Below are positions 26,505 to 36,241 of a DNA stretch of 64,000 nucleotides, piece after piece (position 1 is the first letter of the stretch; the number at the start of each line of letters is the position of its first letter). A program made the translations under genes and the position numbers. Below the pieces are notes generated by a model. It saw only the letters and a program-made list of their open reading frames with translations. It did no database searches and was not told the DNA's origin. This stretch comes from Alcaligenaceae bacterium (lineage in GTDB: Bacteria > Pseudomonadota > Gammaproteobacteria > Burkholderiales > Burkholderiaceae_B): positions 62,001-126,000 of the forward strand of contig JACCEN010000011.1 of the NCBI GenBank assembly GCA_013416435.1. The letters are read 5' to 3'.

Positions 26505-27986
26505 ATGTTCACCATAGCCGAAGCCGATCCGGCGCTCACCAAAGAGCAGGCCAAGCCCATCGAGGCTCGGCTGCGCACCGCGCTGCTCAAGGCCCAATAC
26601 AAACGCCTGCAGAAGAATGGGCGCGCCCTGCTCGTCGTCATCGCGGGCATCGACGGCGCGGGAAAAGGCGTCGCCGTCACCCTGCTGAACGAGTGGATGG
26701 ATGCGCGCCATATCCGCACCCTCGCCTTCGGCGAGCCCAGCACTGAAGAGCAGGTACAGCCTTTCTTCTGGCGCTACTGGCGCAGGCTGCCGCCGCGCGG
26801 TCGAACCGGTATCGTCTTCGGATCCTGGTACAAGCCGCTGCTGGCCGAAGCGGCAAGGAAATCGCCAGACCTGCAAAAGCTTTCGGCCATGGCGCAGGAA
26901 GTCCGCCGATTCGAGGAAACACTCGACAACAACGGCGTGCAGATCGTCAAGCTCTGGTTCCATCTGTCCCGCGACGCACAGGTCCGGCGCACCGATCAGC
27001 TGCTGGCGGATCCCGACACGGCCTGGCAGGTCATGCCCGAAGACATCAAGGTCAGGAAGAAATTCGACCGCCTGCGCAAGGCGGGGGAATTGGCCATCCG
27101 CCTCAGCAACGATCCGTCCCGCCCCTGGCAGATCATTCCTGCCGCCGACCCCCTCATGCGTGCCACCTGCACCGGCAAAGCCGTGCTGGCGGCACTGCGC
27201 GACACGGCGGCCAAGTCGCCGGCGCAGCCTGCCGCAACCGACCAGGCGGCATCGCCGGAGGTGCTGCAGGAGCTCGACTATTCTCTGTCGCTGCCCAAAA
27301 GCGTCGATTACGATCGCGAGCTTGCCCGCTGGCAGGCCGGGCTGGCCAAGCTCACCCGCCATGAAAAGTTCCGCAAGCTTCCCCTGGTGCTGGTTTTCGA
27401 AGGTCAGGACGCCGCCGGCAAGGGCGGCGCGATACGGCGCATCACCCATGCGCTGGACGCTCGCCAGTTCCATGCCCTTCCCATCAGCGCACCCAACCAA
27501 TACGAGCTTGCCTTCCCCTATCTCTGGCGGTTCTGGCAGAATCTTCCCCTGCCCGGCGCCATCGCCATCTTCGACCGCTCCTGGTATGGACGCGTGCTGG
27601 TCGAGCGCGTCGAAAAGCTGTGCTCGCCCGCCGAGTGGCAAAGGGCCTACGGCGAAATCAACGAATTCGAATCCCTGCTTCAGGACAACGGCGCGCTGGT
27701 GCTGAAATTCTGGCTGGCCGTCAGCAAGGAAAAGCAGCTGGAGCGCTTCCACGACCGCGAGCAGTCTCCGTTCAAGTCCTTCAAGATCACGCCGGACGAC
27801 TGGCGCAATCGCGAAAAATGGGACGACTACCTGGAAGCCGCCAACGAAATGTTCGAACGCACCAGCACCGGGCGCTGCCCCTGGCATATCTTCCCCGCCG
27901 ACGACAAGCGTTACGCACGCATCAAAGTGCTGGAAACCATCGTCGAATCCCTGGAAAACGCCTTGGACGTCAGGACGGCACCATGA
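26505..27986 (+). CDS. pap: Polyphosphate:AMP phosphotransferase, tandem PPK2 domains
   Basis: This 493-residue protein has two PPK2-type kinase domains in tandem. The first has a Walker-A-like AGIDGAGKG near residue 48, the second EGQDAAGKGGAIRR near residue 305. Each has a later lid segment (FFWRYWRRLPPRGRTGIVFGSWY and FLWRFWQ-type LPLPGAIAIFDRSWYGR). Tandem PPK2 proteins of about this length phosphorylate AMP to ADP using inorganic polyphosphate. In such pairs the C-terminal domain is usually the active one, and here it has the more complete Walker A (DAAGKGG). It overlaps the HIT gene by 4 bp. Confidence 0.9.
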   Translation: MFTIAEADPALTKEQAKPIEARLRTALLKAQYKRLQKNGRALLVVIAGIDGAGKGVAVTLLNEWMDARHIRTLAFGEPSTEEQVQPFFWRYWRRLPPRGRTGIVFGSWYKPLLAEAARKSPDLQKLSAMAQEVRRFEETLDNNGVQIVKLWFHLSRDAQVRRTDQLLADPDTAWQVMPEDIKVRKKFDRLRKAGELAIRLSNDPSRPWQIIPAADPLMRATCTGKAVLAALRDTAAKSPAQPAATDQAASPEVLQELDYSLSLPKSVDYDRELARWQAGLAKLTRHEKFRKLPLVLVFEGQDAAGKGGAIRRITHALDARQFHALPISAPNQYELAFPYLWRFWQNLPLPGAIAIFDRSWYGRVLVERVEKLCSPAEWQRAYGEINEFESLLQDNGALVLKFWLAVSKEKQLERFHDREQSPFKSFKITPDDWRNREKWDDYLEAANEMFERTSTGRCPWHIFPADDKRYARIKVLETIVESLENALDVRTAP

Positions 27987-28465
27987 CCACGAATGAAAAC
28001 TGTCCCTTGTGCCGGCAGCCCGGCGGCCCCGTGCTGTGGCGCAACGATGCTTTCCGGGTTGTCCAGGTCGACGACGCGGACTATCCGGGCTATACCCGGG
28101 TGATATGGAATCGCCACGTTGCCGAAATGACCTTGCTGTCCCCCGCGGAACGCCGGGAACTCATGGATGCGGTCTGGCTGGTTGAACAGGCTCAGCGCAA
28201 CGTCTTGCGGCCCGATAAGGTCAATCTTGCCCAGTTCGGGAATATGGTTCCCCATTTGCACTGGCACATCATTCCGCGCTGGCGGGGCGACAGCCGCTTT
28301 CCGGAAGCCGTCTGGGCGCCTCCCGCAACGCGCGATGTCGCAGAACAAGAGCGCTGGTGTCTGCAAGCCGATGGCCTTGCCAAGCGGCTGCCCGATTATC
28401 ACGCAGCGGTCGTTGCGGGGTTCGAATGTCTGGGGTCAGACCCCATTCGGGGTCTGACCCCTTAG
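27983..28465 (+). CDS. HIT-family nucleotide hydrolase with element-encoded tail
   Basis: This histidine-triad protein of 160 residues has an N-terminal CPLC (possible zinc site) and the HIT motif HLHWH in NMVPHLHWHIIPRW, which acts as the nucleotidyl-transfer nucleophile. Members hydrolyse nucleoside phosphoramidates or dinucleoside polyphosphates. It starts at ATG 27983 overlapping the pap stop (ATGA), which suggests joint nucleotide metabolism. The family usually ends shortly after the helix near residue 145. Here the frame enters a palindromic element at 28432 and finishes GSDPIRGLTP before TAG. Confidence 0.9.
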   Translation: MTTNENCPLCRQPGGPVLWRNDAFRVVQVDDADYPGYTRVIWNRHVAEMTLLSPAERRELMDAVWLVEQAQRNVLRPDKVNLAQFGNMVPHLHWHIIPRWRGDSRFPEAVWAPPATRDVAEQERWCLQADGLAKRLPDYHAAVVAGFECLGSDPIRGLTP

Positions 28466-28572
28466 GTGCTTAGCTGGTGGGCTGGGGTCAGACCCCGTAC
28501 GGGGTCTGACCCCTTGATGGGATGCCGTTGACTTGATGTGCCGGGGTCAGACCCCGTCCGGGGTCTGACCCC
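28432..28572. repeat. Palindromic element cluster, three copies
   Basis: Copies lie at 28432-28461 (ATTC centre), 28484-28513 (perfect, GTAC) and 28543-28572 (GTCC centre). The first overlaps the 3' end of the HIT gene. The cluster ends before the rhlE promoter. Confidence 0.96.
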
Positions 28573-28600
28573 CCGCTGTCGTAAATTTACAATACAGGGA

Positions 28601-28885
28601 TTTCCCTTAAGCCCAATTCCCGTTATAATTCTCCGACTGCATTTTCAAGCGTCGACATTTTCATACAGCCTTCCATAACGCTGTCGCATAGCAGTTGACT
28701 GATTCGTCAGCACCCATGTCGAACGCCATCGCTCCCTGACCCCCGAGCCTTTCGCCGCGTCTTCAAGACACACTACGCTGCACTTTAGGTTGATTAGGTC
28801 GGCACGATGCTCCAATCAACCAGCGCTCCGGGCTCACTTTCTCGCCCCCGCCATGTGTATGCCGTTTTACCGGCAAAGGATATTC
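28601..28885 (+). promoter_or_regulatory. rhlE promoter and long 5' leader
   Basis: A consensus -10 box TATAAT lies at 28624-28629 with a weak -35 (TTTCCC at 28601). Transcription from it would give a leader of about 250 nt before the rhlE ATG. The leader contains a small CTGA-TTCG-TCAG hairpin with a UUCG loop at 28699-28710. No gene is seen in this stretch. Long leaders are common in cold-induced RNA helicase genes, but cold control here is inference. Confidence 0.55.
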
Positions 28886-30643
28886 ATGTCTTTCGATTCT
28901 TTAGGTCTCGTGCCTACCCTGCTGTCTGCCGTCCAGAAAGCGGGCTTCACCGATCCCACTTCCGTTCAGGCAGCCGCCATTCCCAAGGCGCTCGCAGGCC
29001 ATGACCTGATGGTCTCTTCGCAGACTGGCAGCGGCAAGACTGCCGCCTTCATGCTGCCCGCACTCAACCGTATTTCCCAGATGCCGCCCAACAAAGGTTC
29101 GGGCGTGCAAGTGCTGGTTCTGACCCCGACGCGGGAACTTGCCATGCAGGTCGCCGATGCGACCAAGCTCTATGGCGCCCATATCAAGGACCTGCGCATC
29201 GCCACGGTCGTGGGCGGCATGCCTTACGGCGCGCAGCTCAAGGCCTTGTCGCGCCGCGTGGACGTGCTGGTCGCCACACCCGGCCGCCTCATCGATCACC
29301 TGCAGGCCAAGCGTGTCAACCTGTCCACCGTCCACACCCTGGTGCTGGACGAAGCCGACCGCATGCTCGACATGGGCTTCATCGAAGACATCGAGCACAT
29401 CGTCAGCCGTACCCCCGAAAGCCGCCAGACGCTGTTGTTCTCGGCCACGCTGGACGGCAGCATTGCGCGCCTGGCCGCCAAGATGATGCGCGAGCCCCAG
29501 CAGATCGAGATCTCCGGCCAGAAGCAAAAGCACAACAACATCACGCAAAGCCTGCTTTACGCGGATGACAGCAGCCACAAGATGCGCCTGCTGGACCATC
29601 TGCTGCGCGACGCGAACCTGGATCAGGCCATCGTCTTCACCTCCACCAAGCGTGGCGCCGACGACCTGGCCGACCATCTGAACGACCAGGGCTTTGCGGC
29701 GGCCGCCCTGCATGGCGACATGAATCAGCGCCAACGCACCCGCACGCTCGGCCTGCTGCAAAAAGGCCGGCTGCGCATCCTGGTCGCCACCGACGTGGCG
29801 GCGCGCGGCATCGATGTGCAGGGCATCAGCCATGCCGTCAACTACGACTTGCCGATGCAGGCGGAAGACTACGTCCATCGCATCGGCCGTACCGGCCGCG
29901 CCGGACGCGATGGCCTGGCCTTCACCCTGGCCACCCATTCCGAGCGCCATAAAGTGCGTCGCATCGAGCATTTCATTGGCCAGCCCATTCCGTCGGAAGT
30001 GATCGAAGGCCTGGAGCCCAAGAAAACCGTGCGTCCCACCTACACCGACCGCAAAGGCAAGGGTTACGGCGCTCGCGGCGGCTTCGGCGGCGGCAAGCCG
30101 GCGCATGGCCGCAAGTTCGGCGGCGACCGCGCTCCGTACGGCGACCGTCCCGGCTACGAAGGCAAATCCCGCTTTGGCGACAAGCCGGCATTCGAAGGCA
30201 AGCCTCGCTTCGAAGGGAAACCTCGCTTCGAAGACAAGCCATCTTTCGAGGGCAAGCCGCGTTTTGAAGACAAGCCTTCGTTTGAAGGAAAGCCTCGCTT
30301 TGGCGACAAACCCCGGCATGAAGGCAGCCCTTGGCACGGCCGTGGCGAAAGCCGCGGCGGTTTCGGCGACAAGCCGGCTTACCAGGGCCGGCCCGGCCAT
30401 GATCGCGCCGAAGGCCGCAAGGCCTTTGGCGGCGATGATCGCGGCGGCTTCAAGCACCGTAGCGAGCGCCCCCAGGGCGAACAGCGTCCTGCGCGCGGCG
30501 ACCGTCCCGAATTCGGTGATCGCCCCGCATTCGCCCGCAAGCCGGCAGGCAAGCCCGCAAGCCATGGCAAGTCGCGCCCAAGCTTCGGCGGCAAGCCGGC
30601 CTCCGCCGGCAAAAGCTACGCCCGCCGCGGCGACTTCGCCTGA
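28886..30643 (+). CDS. rhlE: DEAD-box ATP-dependent RNA helicase, RhlE type
   Basis: This 585-residue RNA helicase begins MSFDSLGLVPTLLSAVQKAG (Q-motif region). It has motif I SQTGSGKTAA, PTRELAMQ, TPGRL, motif II VLDEADRM, motif III SATLD, and the helicase C domain ending HRIGRTGRAG. The helicase core stops near residue 390. The remaining tail of about 190 residues is Gly/Lys/Arg/Asp-rich, with eight or so tandem copies of a KPxFEGKPRFE/GDKP-like unit between about residues 430 and 490, probably an RNA-binding disordered tail. AAAGGA precedes the ATG at 28886. It probably acts in ribosome assembly and RNA decay. Confidence 0.95.
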   Translation: MSFDSLGLVPTLLSAVQKAGFTDPTSVQAAAIPKALAGHDLMVSSQTGSGKTAAFMLPALNRISQMPPNKGSGVQVLVLTPTRELAMQVADATKLYGAHIKDLRIATVVGGMPYGAQLKALSRRVDVLVATPGRLIDHLQAKRVNLSTVHTLVLDEADRMLDMGFIEDIEHIVSRTPESRQTLLFSATLDGSIARLAAKMMREPQQIEISGQKQKHNNITQSLLYADDSSHKMRLLDHLLRDANLDQAIVFTSTKRGADDLADHLNDQGFAAAALHGDMNQRQRTRTLGLLQKGRLRILVATDVAARGIDVQGISHAVNYDLPMQAEDYVHRIGRTGRAGRDGLAFTLATHSERHKVRRIEHFIGQPIPSEVIEGLEPKKTVRPTYTDRKGKGYGARGGFGGGKPAHGRKFGGDRAPYGDRPGYEGKSRFGDKPAFEGKPRFEGKPRFEDKPSFEGKPRFEDKPSFEGKPRFGDKPRHEGSPWHGRGESRGGFGDKPAYQGRPGHDRAEGRKAFGGDDRGGFKHRSERPQGEQRPARGDRPEFGDRPAFARKPAGKPASHGKSRPSFGGKPASAGKSYARRGDFA

Positions 30644-30664
30644 TTGACGTTGAGAGGTCATTGA

Positions 30665-30733
30665 GGGGTCAGACCCCATGCGAGGTCTGACCCCAGTCTC
30701 TCGAAGGGTCGGACCCCGCATGGGGTCCGACCC
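30665..30733. repeat. Palindromic element pair
   Basis: Copies lie at 30665-30694 (one arm mutated to GAGGTCTGACCCC) and 30706-30733 (GGGTCGGACCCC with GGGGTCCGACCC, compensated G:C centre). They lie between the rhlE stop and the small membrane protein start. Confidence 0.94.
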
Positions 30734-30747
30734 TTTACAATACCGGC

Positions 30748-30915
30748 ATGAAACAGCTCATCAACAGGCCTTTTCTTCTGGCTATCCTGCTGTCCCTTCC
30801 TTTGTGGGTAGTGTTCGACAATTACATCGTGGCTGTTTCGGTCGCGCTGATTACCGCCTTCCTTCTGTCGATGTGCCACACTCTTTACTTGATGAACAGG
30901 AAGAGGCGTCCATGA
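30748..30915 (+). CDS. Small membrane protein of unknown function
   Basis: A 55-codon frame begins ATG at 30748 (MKQLINRPFLLAIL) and ends TGA at 30913-30915, overlapping the next gene's ATG by 4 bp (ATGA). The protein has two hydrophobic stretches, about residues 8-24 and 27-47, separated by FDN, and a basic C terminus (NRKRRP). This is consistent with an inner-membrane hairpin. The overlap with the methyltransferase gene and the sensible composition support real coding. I do not recognise the family. It starts only 14 bp after a palindromic element. Confidence 0.7.
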   Translation: MKQLINRPFLLAILLSLPLWVVFDNYIVAVSVALITAFLLSMCHTLYLMNRKRRP

Positions 30916-32093
30916 ACCCGGCATCCCGCCTGCCTGCCGGCCTGCCGGCACTGGACGACGCATCCACCGCCCATGCACAGGCGATGCGCGATTACCTGGC
31001 ACGGCAAGTCCAACAGTCGGAGCACGGCTTCATGCCCTTCGAGCATTGGATGCGCCTTGCGCTGTACGCACCGGGGCTGGGCTATTACGCTGCGGGAAAC
31101 ACCAAGTTTGGCGCGGGCATGCCCACCGGCGACTTCACCACTGCACCCGAGCTCACCCCGCTCTTCGGCAAGACACTGGCCCGCCAAGTCGCGGAAATCC
31201 TGGAGCGCAGCGGCAGCGATACCATCCTGGAGTTCGGCGCCGGCTCTGGCGCGCTTGCGGCATCCATCCTGCCGGCACTGGCCGACATGGGCATTTCGGC
31301 TCGCTATCTGATCCTGGAAGTCTCGGCCGATTTGCGCGCACGCCAACAGGAAAGGCTCGCGGATCACGGTGTCACCGTTACATGGCTGGACGCCCTTCCC
31401 GAAGATTTCTCCGGCTGCATCCTGGCCAACGAAGTCCTGGATGCCATGCCTGCCACCCTCTTCCGGTGGGACGAAGCCGGCGCCCTTCAAGAGCTTGGCG
31501 TTCGGCTGGAAGAGACGGATTTCGCCTGGACCGAGCGCCCCGCCCCGGCGGAACTTGCAGACATCATGTCGCAGCGCATGCCGCCGCTGCCAGGATACCG
31601 GTCGGAACTCAATCTGCAGGCCGAGGCCTGGGTTCGGCAAATGGGCGCCTGGCTGAGCAAGGGTGCGGCATTGCTGCTGGACTACGGATTTCCGCAAGCC
31701 GAGTACTACCATCCGCAGCGCGCGGAAGGCACGCTGATGTGCCACTTCCGGCACCATGCCCATGCCGAACCGCTTATCCATCCAGGGCTCCAGGACATCA
31801 CCGCGCACGTGGATTTCACGGCCATGGCGGATGCCGCGCTGGCCGGCGGACTGGACGTACTGGGCTATACCTCGCAGGCGCGTTTTCTCATGAACGCCGG
31901 TTTGCCCGAGCTTCTTGTGGCGAGCACCCGCAACGGCACGGATCCGGCGGCCGCCGGGCGAGCCATGTCGGCGGTGCAGAAGCTGTTGTCCGAAGCGGAA
32001 ATGGGCGAGCTTTTCAAAGTGCTGGCCATAGGCCGCGGCATCGATGCGCCCCTGATGGGATTCACGCGGGGCGATCGTCGCGACCGTCTATAA
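30912..32093 (+). CDS. SAM-dependent methyltransferase, MidA/NDUFAF7 (DUF185) family
   Basis: This protein of 393 residues belongs to the DUF185 family related to mitochondrial MidA/NDUFAF7, an arginine methyltransferase needed for complex I assembly. Family features are [23 protein letters not shown] near residue 40, [20 protein letters not shown], the SAM motif [26 protein letters not shown], and [29 protein letters not shown]. It overlaps the small membrane protein gene by 4 bp and converges on cca, with a 6-bp overlap of the two ends. A role in respiratory complex modification is likely by homology. Confidence 0.9.
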   Translation: MNPASRLPAGLPALDDASTAHAQAMRDYLARQVQQSEHGFMPFEHWMRLALYAPGLGYYAAGNTKFGAGMPTGDFTTAPELTPLFGKTLARQVAEILERSGSDTILEFGAGSGALAASILPALADMGISARYLILEVSADLRARQQERLADHGVTVTWLDALPEDFSGCILANEVLDAMPATLFRWDEAGALQELGVRLEETDFAWTERPAPAELADIMSQRMPPLPGYRSELNLQAEAWVRQMGAWLSKGAALLLDYGFPQAEYYHPQRAEGTLMCHFRHHAHAEPLIHPGLQDITAHVDFTAMADAALAGGLDVLGYTSQARFLMNAGLPELLVASTRNGTDPAAAGRAMSAVQKLLSEAEMGELFKVLAIGRGIDAPLMGFTRGDRRDRL

Positions 32094-33233
32094 GTCTTGC
32101 AGCGTACGCAAGCGGGCTTCGCGCAATGCGGCCTTGATTCGTTCCGGCTGCCCCTTCATGGTCAGCGCGATCGCACCCGCATCGATGGACCGCATGGCGT
32201 CCACGCGCTTTCGCCAGCCATCGATATCGACCTTGCTCACGCAATTCGCCGCCGCGATCAAGTCCATGAATCGCGCCGGTTTACGCAACGCATCGCAACG
32301 TTCCATGAGATCCAGCCAGGCATCCGGCCCGCCGCCTCGGGACTGGACGCTCAATGCGTCCACCACTGCGGGCAGCAGCCGGGCGTGATCCTGGCATTCG
32401 CCGGGCGCCCGCAGGTGCCGCCCGATGTCCTGCGGCGAATCCGAAAGGCGGCAAGCCAGCGCGAATCGCGAAGCCAGCCCCAGGCCACGGCGGGCGGCGC
32501 AGGCCAGATCGGCCTCGAGCACTGAAGAATCATAGATGAATCCCGGCATGATGCGCGGCAACGCACCGGTTGCGTGCAGCACCTGGAACATCCGCCCCGG
32601 TTCTTCGCATGCCAGCCCCTTCGCCATTTCGCGCCAGACGCGCTCGGGCACCAGCGCATCGACCTCGCCCTCATCGACCAGCCGGCGTGCGAGATCCATG
32701 GTTTCCGGTGCTATGGAAAAATCCGGGAAGCGCGCGGCAAAGCGTGCCAGACGAAGAAGGCGTACGGGATCCTCGACGAAGGCTTGTCCCACGTGCCTGA
32801 ATATGCGGTCGCGGATATCGGCGCGTCCGCCCAGCGGATCGACCAGACGGCCATCCGGCGCCTGGGCGATGGCGTTGATGGTCAAGTCGCGGCGCCGCAG
32901 ATCGTCTTCCAGCGTGACGTCGGTGCCGGTGTAAAACGTAAAGCCCTTGTAGCCGCGGCCCGACTTGCGCTCGGTGCGCGCCAGCGCGTATTCCTCTTTG
33001 CTGCGCGGATGCAGGAAAACCGGGAAGTCGCCTCCGACCGGAATGAAACCGCGATCGGCCATCTGCTCGGGCGTGGCGCCCACCACCACCCAGTCGCGGT
33101 CGCTGTCCTGTGCCGCGCGGCCCAGCAGCGCATCGCGGACCGCTCCGCCTACGATATAGACATCCAGCCCCGCGATGGCGGGATCGGCCTCTGCTGCGCG
33201 CTGCCCTTGAACGTCCGGCTTGCCGGCGGTCAC
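32088..33233 (-). CDS. cca: CCA tRNA nucleotidyltransferase
   Basis: This class II nucleotidyltransferase of 381 residues adds or repairs the 3' CCA of tRNAs. Motifs are [15 protein letters not shown] (glycine-rich), [16 protein letters not shown] with the catalytic acidic pair, [26 protein letters not shown] and [16 protein letters not shown]. The length suggests that the C-terminal HD phosphohydrolase domain of the E. coli enzyme is absent or reduced. No in-frame ATG fits the family start. GTG at 33233 is the best choice and overlaps the lytic transglycosylase stop as GTGA, giving translational coupling. Confidence 0.93.
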   Translation of the reverse strand: MTAGKPDVQGQRAAEADPAIAGLDVYIVGGAVRDALLGRAAQDSDRDWVVVGATPEQMADRGFIPVGGDFPVFLHPRSKEEYALARTERKSGRGYKGFTFYTGTDVTLEDDLRRRDLTINAIAQAPDGRLVDPLGGRADIRDRIFRHVGQAFVEDPVRLLRLARFAARFPDFSIAPETMDLARRLVDEGEVDALVPERVWREMAKGLACEEPGRMFQVLHATGALPRIMPGFIYDSSVLEADLACAARRGLGLASRFALACRLSDSPQDIGRHLRAPGECQDHARLLPAVVDALSVQSRGGGPDAWLDLMERCDALRKPARFMDLIAAANCVSKVDIDGWRKRVDAMRSIDAGAIALTMKGQPERIKAALREARLRTLQDL

Positions 33234-35401
33234 GGCAGATCGACCTTCTTGCGTGGCGCCGGCGCGATCGTGCCCAGCCGCTGCTTCAGGGATTGCGGCT
33301 TGCCGGTGAACATCATGGAGTAGTACGTGGCGTTGGACATGACGTTCTTGACGTACAGCCGCGTTTCGGTGAAGGGAATCGTTTCGGCGAAAATCGCGCC
33401 TTCGACCGGCGCGGCGAGCTTGGAGCGCCACTGCACCGGCCTGCCGGGGCCGGCGTTGTAGCCCGCCGTGGCCAGCACTTCGGAACCGCTGAGGTCGTTC
33501 AGGACCATGCGCAGATAATTGGTGCCCAGCACGGTGTTGGTATCGAAATCGTTCACCGAGGCCGGGCTGAAGTCCTTCATGCCGATCTTGCGCGCCACCC
33601 AGCGCGCGGTGGCCGGCATGAGCTGCATGAGCCCGGATGCGCCTACACGCGAGCGGGCGTCCATGATGAAGCGCGATTCCTGGCGGATCAGCCCATACAC
33701 CCAGGCAGGATCAAGGTTGATCTGCCGGGCCTTCTCGGTGACGCGCCCTTCGAAGGGAGCAATGAATCGCTGCGAGAAATCCACTTCCTGCTTGGTCTGC
33801 AGCGACGTGTTCACGACACGGTCGTAGATATGCTCGGCGCGGGCGAGTTCGGCCGCCGCCAGCAATTGGCGGTCGGACATGCCGCGCAGAGCGAAGTTCC
33901 ATTCCGGTACAGCCTCGGGACGCCATCCCAGGTCGAAGAGCGCAATGGCGCGCTGCAAGCCCGGATTGGCCCGGGCCTCGGCGAGTTCAGCCCGGGTGAC
34001 GGGCGCGGGCGCGGGTGGCAAGGCGGGTGTGATGCCGAGTTCTTCGCCGGCCAGCTGTCCGTAGAAATTAAGTTCGGCGGCAATGGATTGATAATACTGG
34101 ATCGCTGCGGCCTTGTTGCCTTGGGCCTCCAGGGCGCGCGCATACCAGTACACCCATACGGGCTCTGCCGCCTGGCGCGACGACATGCGGCGTATCGCCT
34201 TGGCGACCCAGTCCCAGTCGACGCGGGGCTGCCGCAATTCCGCCCGGACCTGCCAGGCATGATTGTAATCGGTGAGCCGGGTATTGCCGGACCGGCGATA
34301 CCAGTCGGCCGCCTTCAGGTCGACATTCAAGGCCGCAACCAAGCCGAACTGACTCCACACCCAGTGCATGTTGTCCTTGGGCAGCACCTTGGACCAATGC
34401 TGTTCGACGTAGGCGGCGTTCTGGTCGCGCTTGTCGCCATAGGCCAGGCGCGACAAGGCAATCGTCGTGAGCTCCACCTCGGCGTTCGTGCGCGGCGCCT
34501 TGCGTCCTTCCAGCCATTTGCGTGGGTCTTTCATGATGGCGGCGTACTGCACCATGCCGGCTCCGTCGAACAGCACGGCCGCCATGCGCTGCGCATTGGA
34601 CGCCTTGTTCGTTTCCAGCGTGGCCTGCAAGAGCCGTTCCAGGTCTTTCCTGGCCAGCACCTTGCTTTCAGCCAGTTGATCCAGCATGGTCCAGCAGGCG
34701 CTGTTGGGCTGGAAGGCGTCGATGGCGTCGAGCGCCTTCACACGCTGTCCCGTCATGTGTTGCGCCATGATCAGCGAACAGTTTTCCGCGGAATTCATGT
34801 TGACCAGGGGGCCCAGCTTCGCAGGCAGGCCGTAATCGCCGGCGCGCACCGCGGCCACGACCCAATCGCCTTTCAGGCGATCGGCCAGATAGGTGCCGGC
34901 GTTGTTCTGCAGGAAACGGCCGATGGCCTCGTTGGCCACCGGCTGGGTGGGATCCTGGAGCGTGCGGCGCAAGGACCAGTACTCCGCATAGACGCCAAGC
35001 TGCGGATCCGGCTTCGCCGCGGGGACCAGCCGGTCGAGCGTCGCCCACTGCTTCTTTTGCATCGCCTCGCGCGCGTCGACGACGAATTTACGCGCCGGCG
35101 GCGGCGGGACGATCTGGATCGTATCGCTGGACGGCGCGGCATGCAGCGGCGGCACGTATCCTTGCAGCGAAGCCACCTGCACGGCGCCGCCGAGTACGGA
35201 GTCCTGCGGCACGGAGCTTCCCGCCGCGGGCGCTTGTTCTGCGGCAATGCCGCCATCGGCCGGCAGCACCGGTTTCTCGGCGCCGGCGCATGCGACCAGG
35301 CCCATCGTCAAGGCAAGCCACAGGCTCAGGCGCGCGGGCGAGACCAATGCCGAGCCACACTTGCCCCGGGATTTCTGATACCGTTCTTGGTTAGCTAACA
35401 T
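33230..35401 (-). CDS. Soluble-type lytic murein transglycosylase (Slt family), probable lipoprotein
   Basis: This 723-residue peptidoglycan hydrolase has a long N-terminal helical solenoid and a C-terminal goose-lysozyme-like catalytic domain. The catalytic Glu is in [20 protein letters not shown], followed by [14 protein letters not shown] and [10 protein letters not shown]. The signal region [14 protein letters not shown] offers a lipobox with Cys38, so it may be membrane-anchored rather than soluble. Start choice among ATGs at 35401, 35419 and 35431 is uncertain; 35401 gives a conventional signal. It diverges from the cyclo-ligase gene 28 bp away and overlaps cca by 4 bp. Confidence 0.92.
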   Translation of the reverse strand: MLANQERYQKSRGKCGSALVSPARLSLWLALTMGLVACAGAEKPVLPADGGIAAEQAPAAGSSVPQDSVLGGAVQVASLQGYVPPLHAAPSSDTIQIVPPPPARKFVVDAREAMQKKQWATLDRLVPAAKPDPQLGVYAEYWSLRRTLQDPTQPVANEAIGRFLQNNAGTYLADRLKGDWVVAAVRAGDYGLPAKLGPLVNMNSAENCSLIMAQHMTGQRVKALDAIDAFQPNSACWTMLDQLAESKVLARKDLERLLQATLETNKASNAQRMAAVLFDGAGMVQYAAIMKDPRKWLEGRKAPRTNAEVELTTIALSRLAYGDKRDQNAAYVEQHWSKVLPKDNMHWVWSQFGLVAALNVDLKAADWYRRSGNTRLTDYNHAWQVRAELRQPRVDWDWVAKAIRRMSSRQAAEPVWVYWYARALEAQGNKAAAIQYYQSIAAELNFYGQLAGEELGITPALPPAPAPVTRAELAEARANPGLQRAIALFDLGWRPEAVPEWNFALRGMSDRQLLAAAELARAEHIYDRVVNTSLQTKQEVDFSQRFIAPFEGRVTEKARQINLDPAWVYGLIRQESRFIMDARSRVGASGLMQLMPATARWVARKIGMKDFSPASVNDFDTNTVLGTNYLRMVLNDLSGSEVLATAGYNAGPGRPVQWRSKLAAPVEGAIFAETIPFTETRLYVKNVMSNATYYSMMFTGKPQSLKQRLGTIAPAPRKKVDLP

Positions 35402-35429
35402 TTTGATTGGGTCCCACATAACATCGCTC

Positions 35430-36059
35430 ATGAATAACAGCATAGAGAATAACGCAGCGCCGCTACGCACGCGCCTGAAGCAGCGCAGGGCGGCCCAGAA
35501 TTCGGTGGACTGCAACCGGGGCGCCCTGCTTATCAGAGGACGCTTGTTCACCTGGCTGGCCACGACCCGCACGCGCCTTCGCGAAGAAGGCCGTCGGGCC
35601 CCCGAAAACATAGCCGCCTTCTGGGCAATGGAAGATGAACCCGCGTTGCAGCCCTTGCTGCAACAATGGGTGGAAGAAGAAGGATACCGCGTCTCGCTGC
35701 CTGTCGTCACCACCCCCGACGCGCCGCTGGCGTTCCGCCTATGGACGCCGGACGCCGCGCTGCAGCCGGGCGCCTACGGGATCATGGAGCCCGTGGGCGA
35801 GCCCGCGCCGCCGCCCGACGTCATTCTGGTGCCCACGCTGGGATACACCCGCCAGGGCGACCGCATCGGCTACGGCAAGGGCTACTACGACCGCACGCTG
35901 GCGGCCCTGAAAGCGCAGGGCCACGTCTTCACCACCATCGGCATCGCCTGGGCCACCGGCGATCTGTCAGGCGAAAACCATACCCCAGCCGCCCACGACG
36001 TCCAGCTGGACGCCATCCTGACCGACAAAGGCTGGGCCAAGCCCGCGCCCGTGCTTTGA
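35430..36059 (+). CDS. 5-formyltetrahydrofolate cyclo-ligase
   Basis: This 209-residue enzyme converts 5-formyl-THF to 5,10-methenyl-THF with ATP. The diagnostic C-terminal signature is GYGKGYYDRTLAAL, preceded by VILVPTLGYTRQGDR. The N-terminal basic segment LRTRLKQRRA is also typical. ATG at 35430 (MNNSIEN) is chosen over an upstream in-frame start at 35403 that would overlap the divergent slt promoter region. It converges on metF, another one-carbon gene, across four palindromic elements. Confidence 0.92.
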   Translation: MNNSIENNAAPLRTRLKQRRAAQNSVDCNRGALLIRGRLFTWLATTRTRLREEGRRAPENIAAFWAMEDEPALQPLLQQWVEEEGYRVSLPVVTTPDAPLAFRLWTPDAALQPGAYGIMEPVGEPAPPPDVILVPTLGYTRQGDRIGYGKGYYDRTLAALKAQGHVFTTIGIAWATGDLSGENHTPAAHDVQLDAILTDKGWAKPAPVL

Positions 36060-36064
36060 GTGGC

Positions 36065-36241
36065 GGGTCAGACCCCGTACGGGGTCCGACCCTAGGCTGC
36101 GGGATGGGGTCAGACCCGGCGGGTCTGACCCCTTTTCAAGCGCTGTGGGGTCAGACCCATTTGGGTCTGACCCCTGGATGGCGTTATGGGGTCAGACCCC
36201 GTACGGGGTCTGACCCCATATTCAACTCGGGGCCTGACCCC
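36065..36241. repeat. Palindromic element cluster, four copies plus a half
   Basis: Copies lie at 36065-36092, 36106-36132, 36147-36174 and 36188-36217 (perfect). A half arm GGGGCCTGACCCC lies at 36229-36241. The last full copy and the half arm lie inside the 3' end of metF. Confidence 0.96.

Noticed and set aside
28901-30721. Long minus-strand frame (606 codons) opposite rhlE
   Set aside because: It mirrors the helicase gene and its repeat tail, and the translation shows only low-complexity Ala/Gly/Arg. There is no start signal.
33110-35398. 762-codon plus-strand frame opposite the lytic transglycosylase
   Set aside because: The opposite strand encodes an intact Slt-family enzyme with its catalytic Glu, whereas this frame has no domain resemblance.
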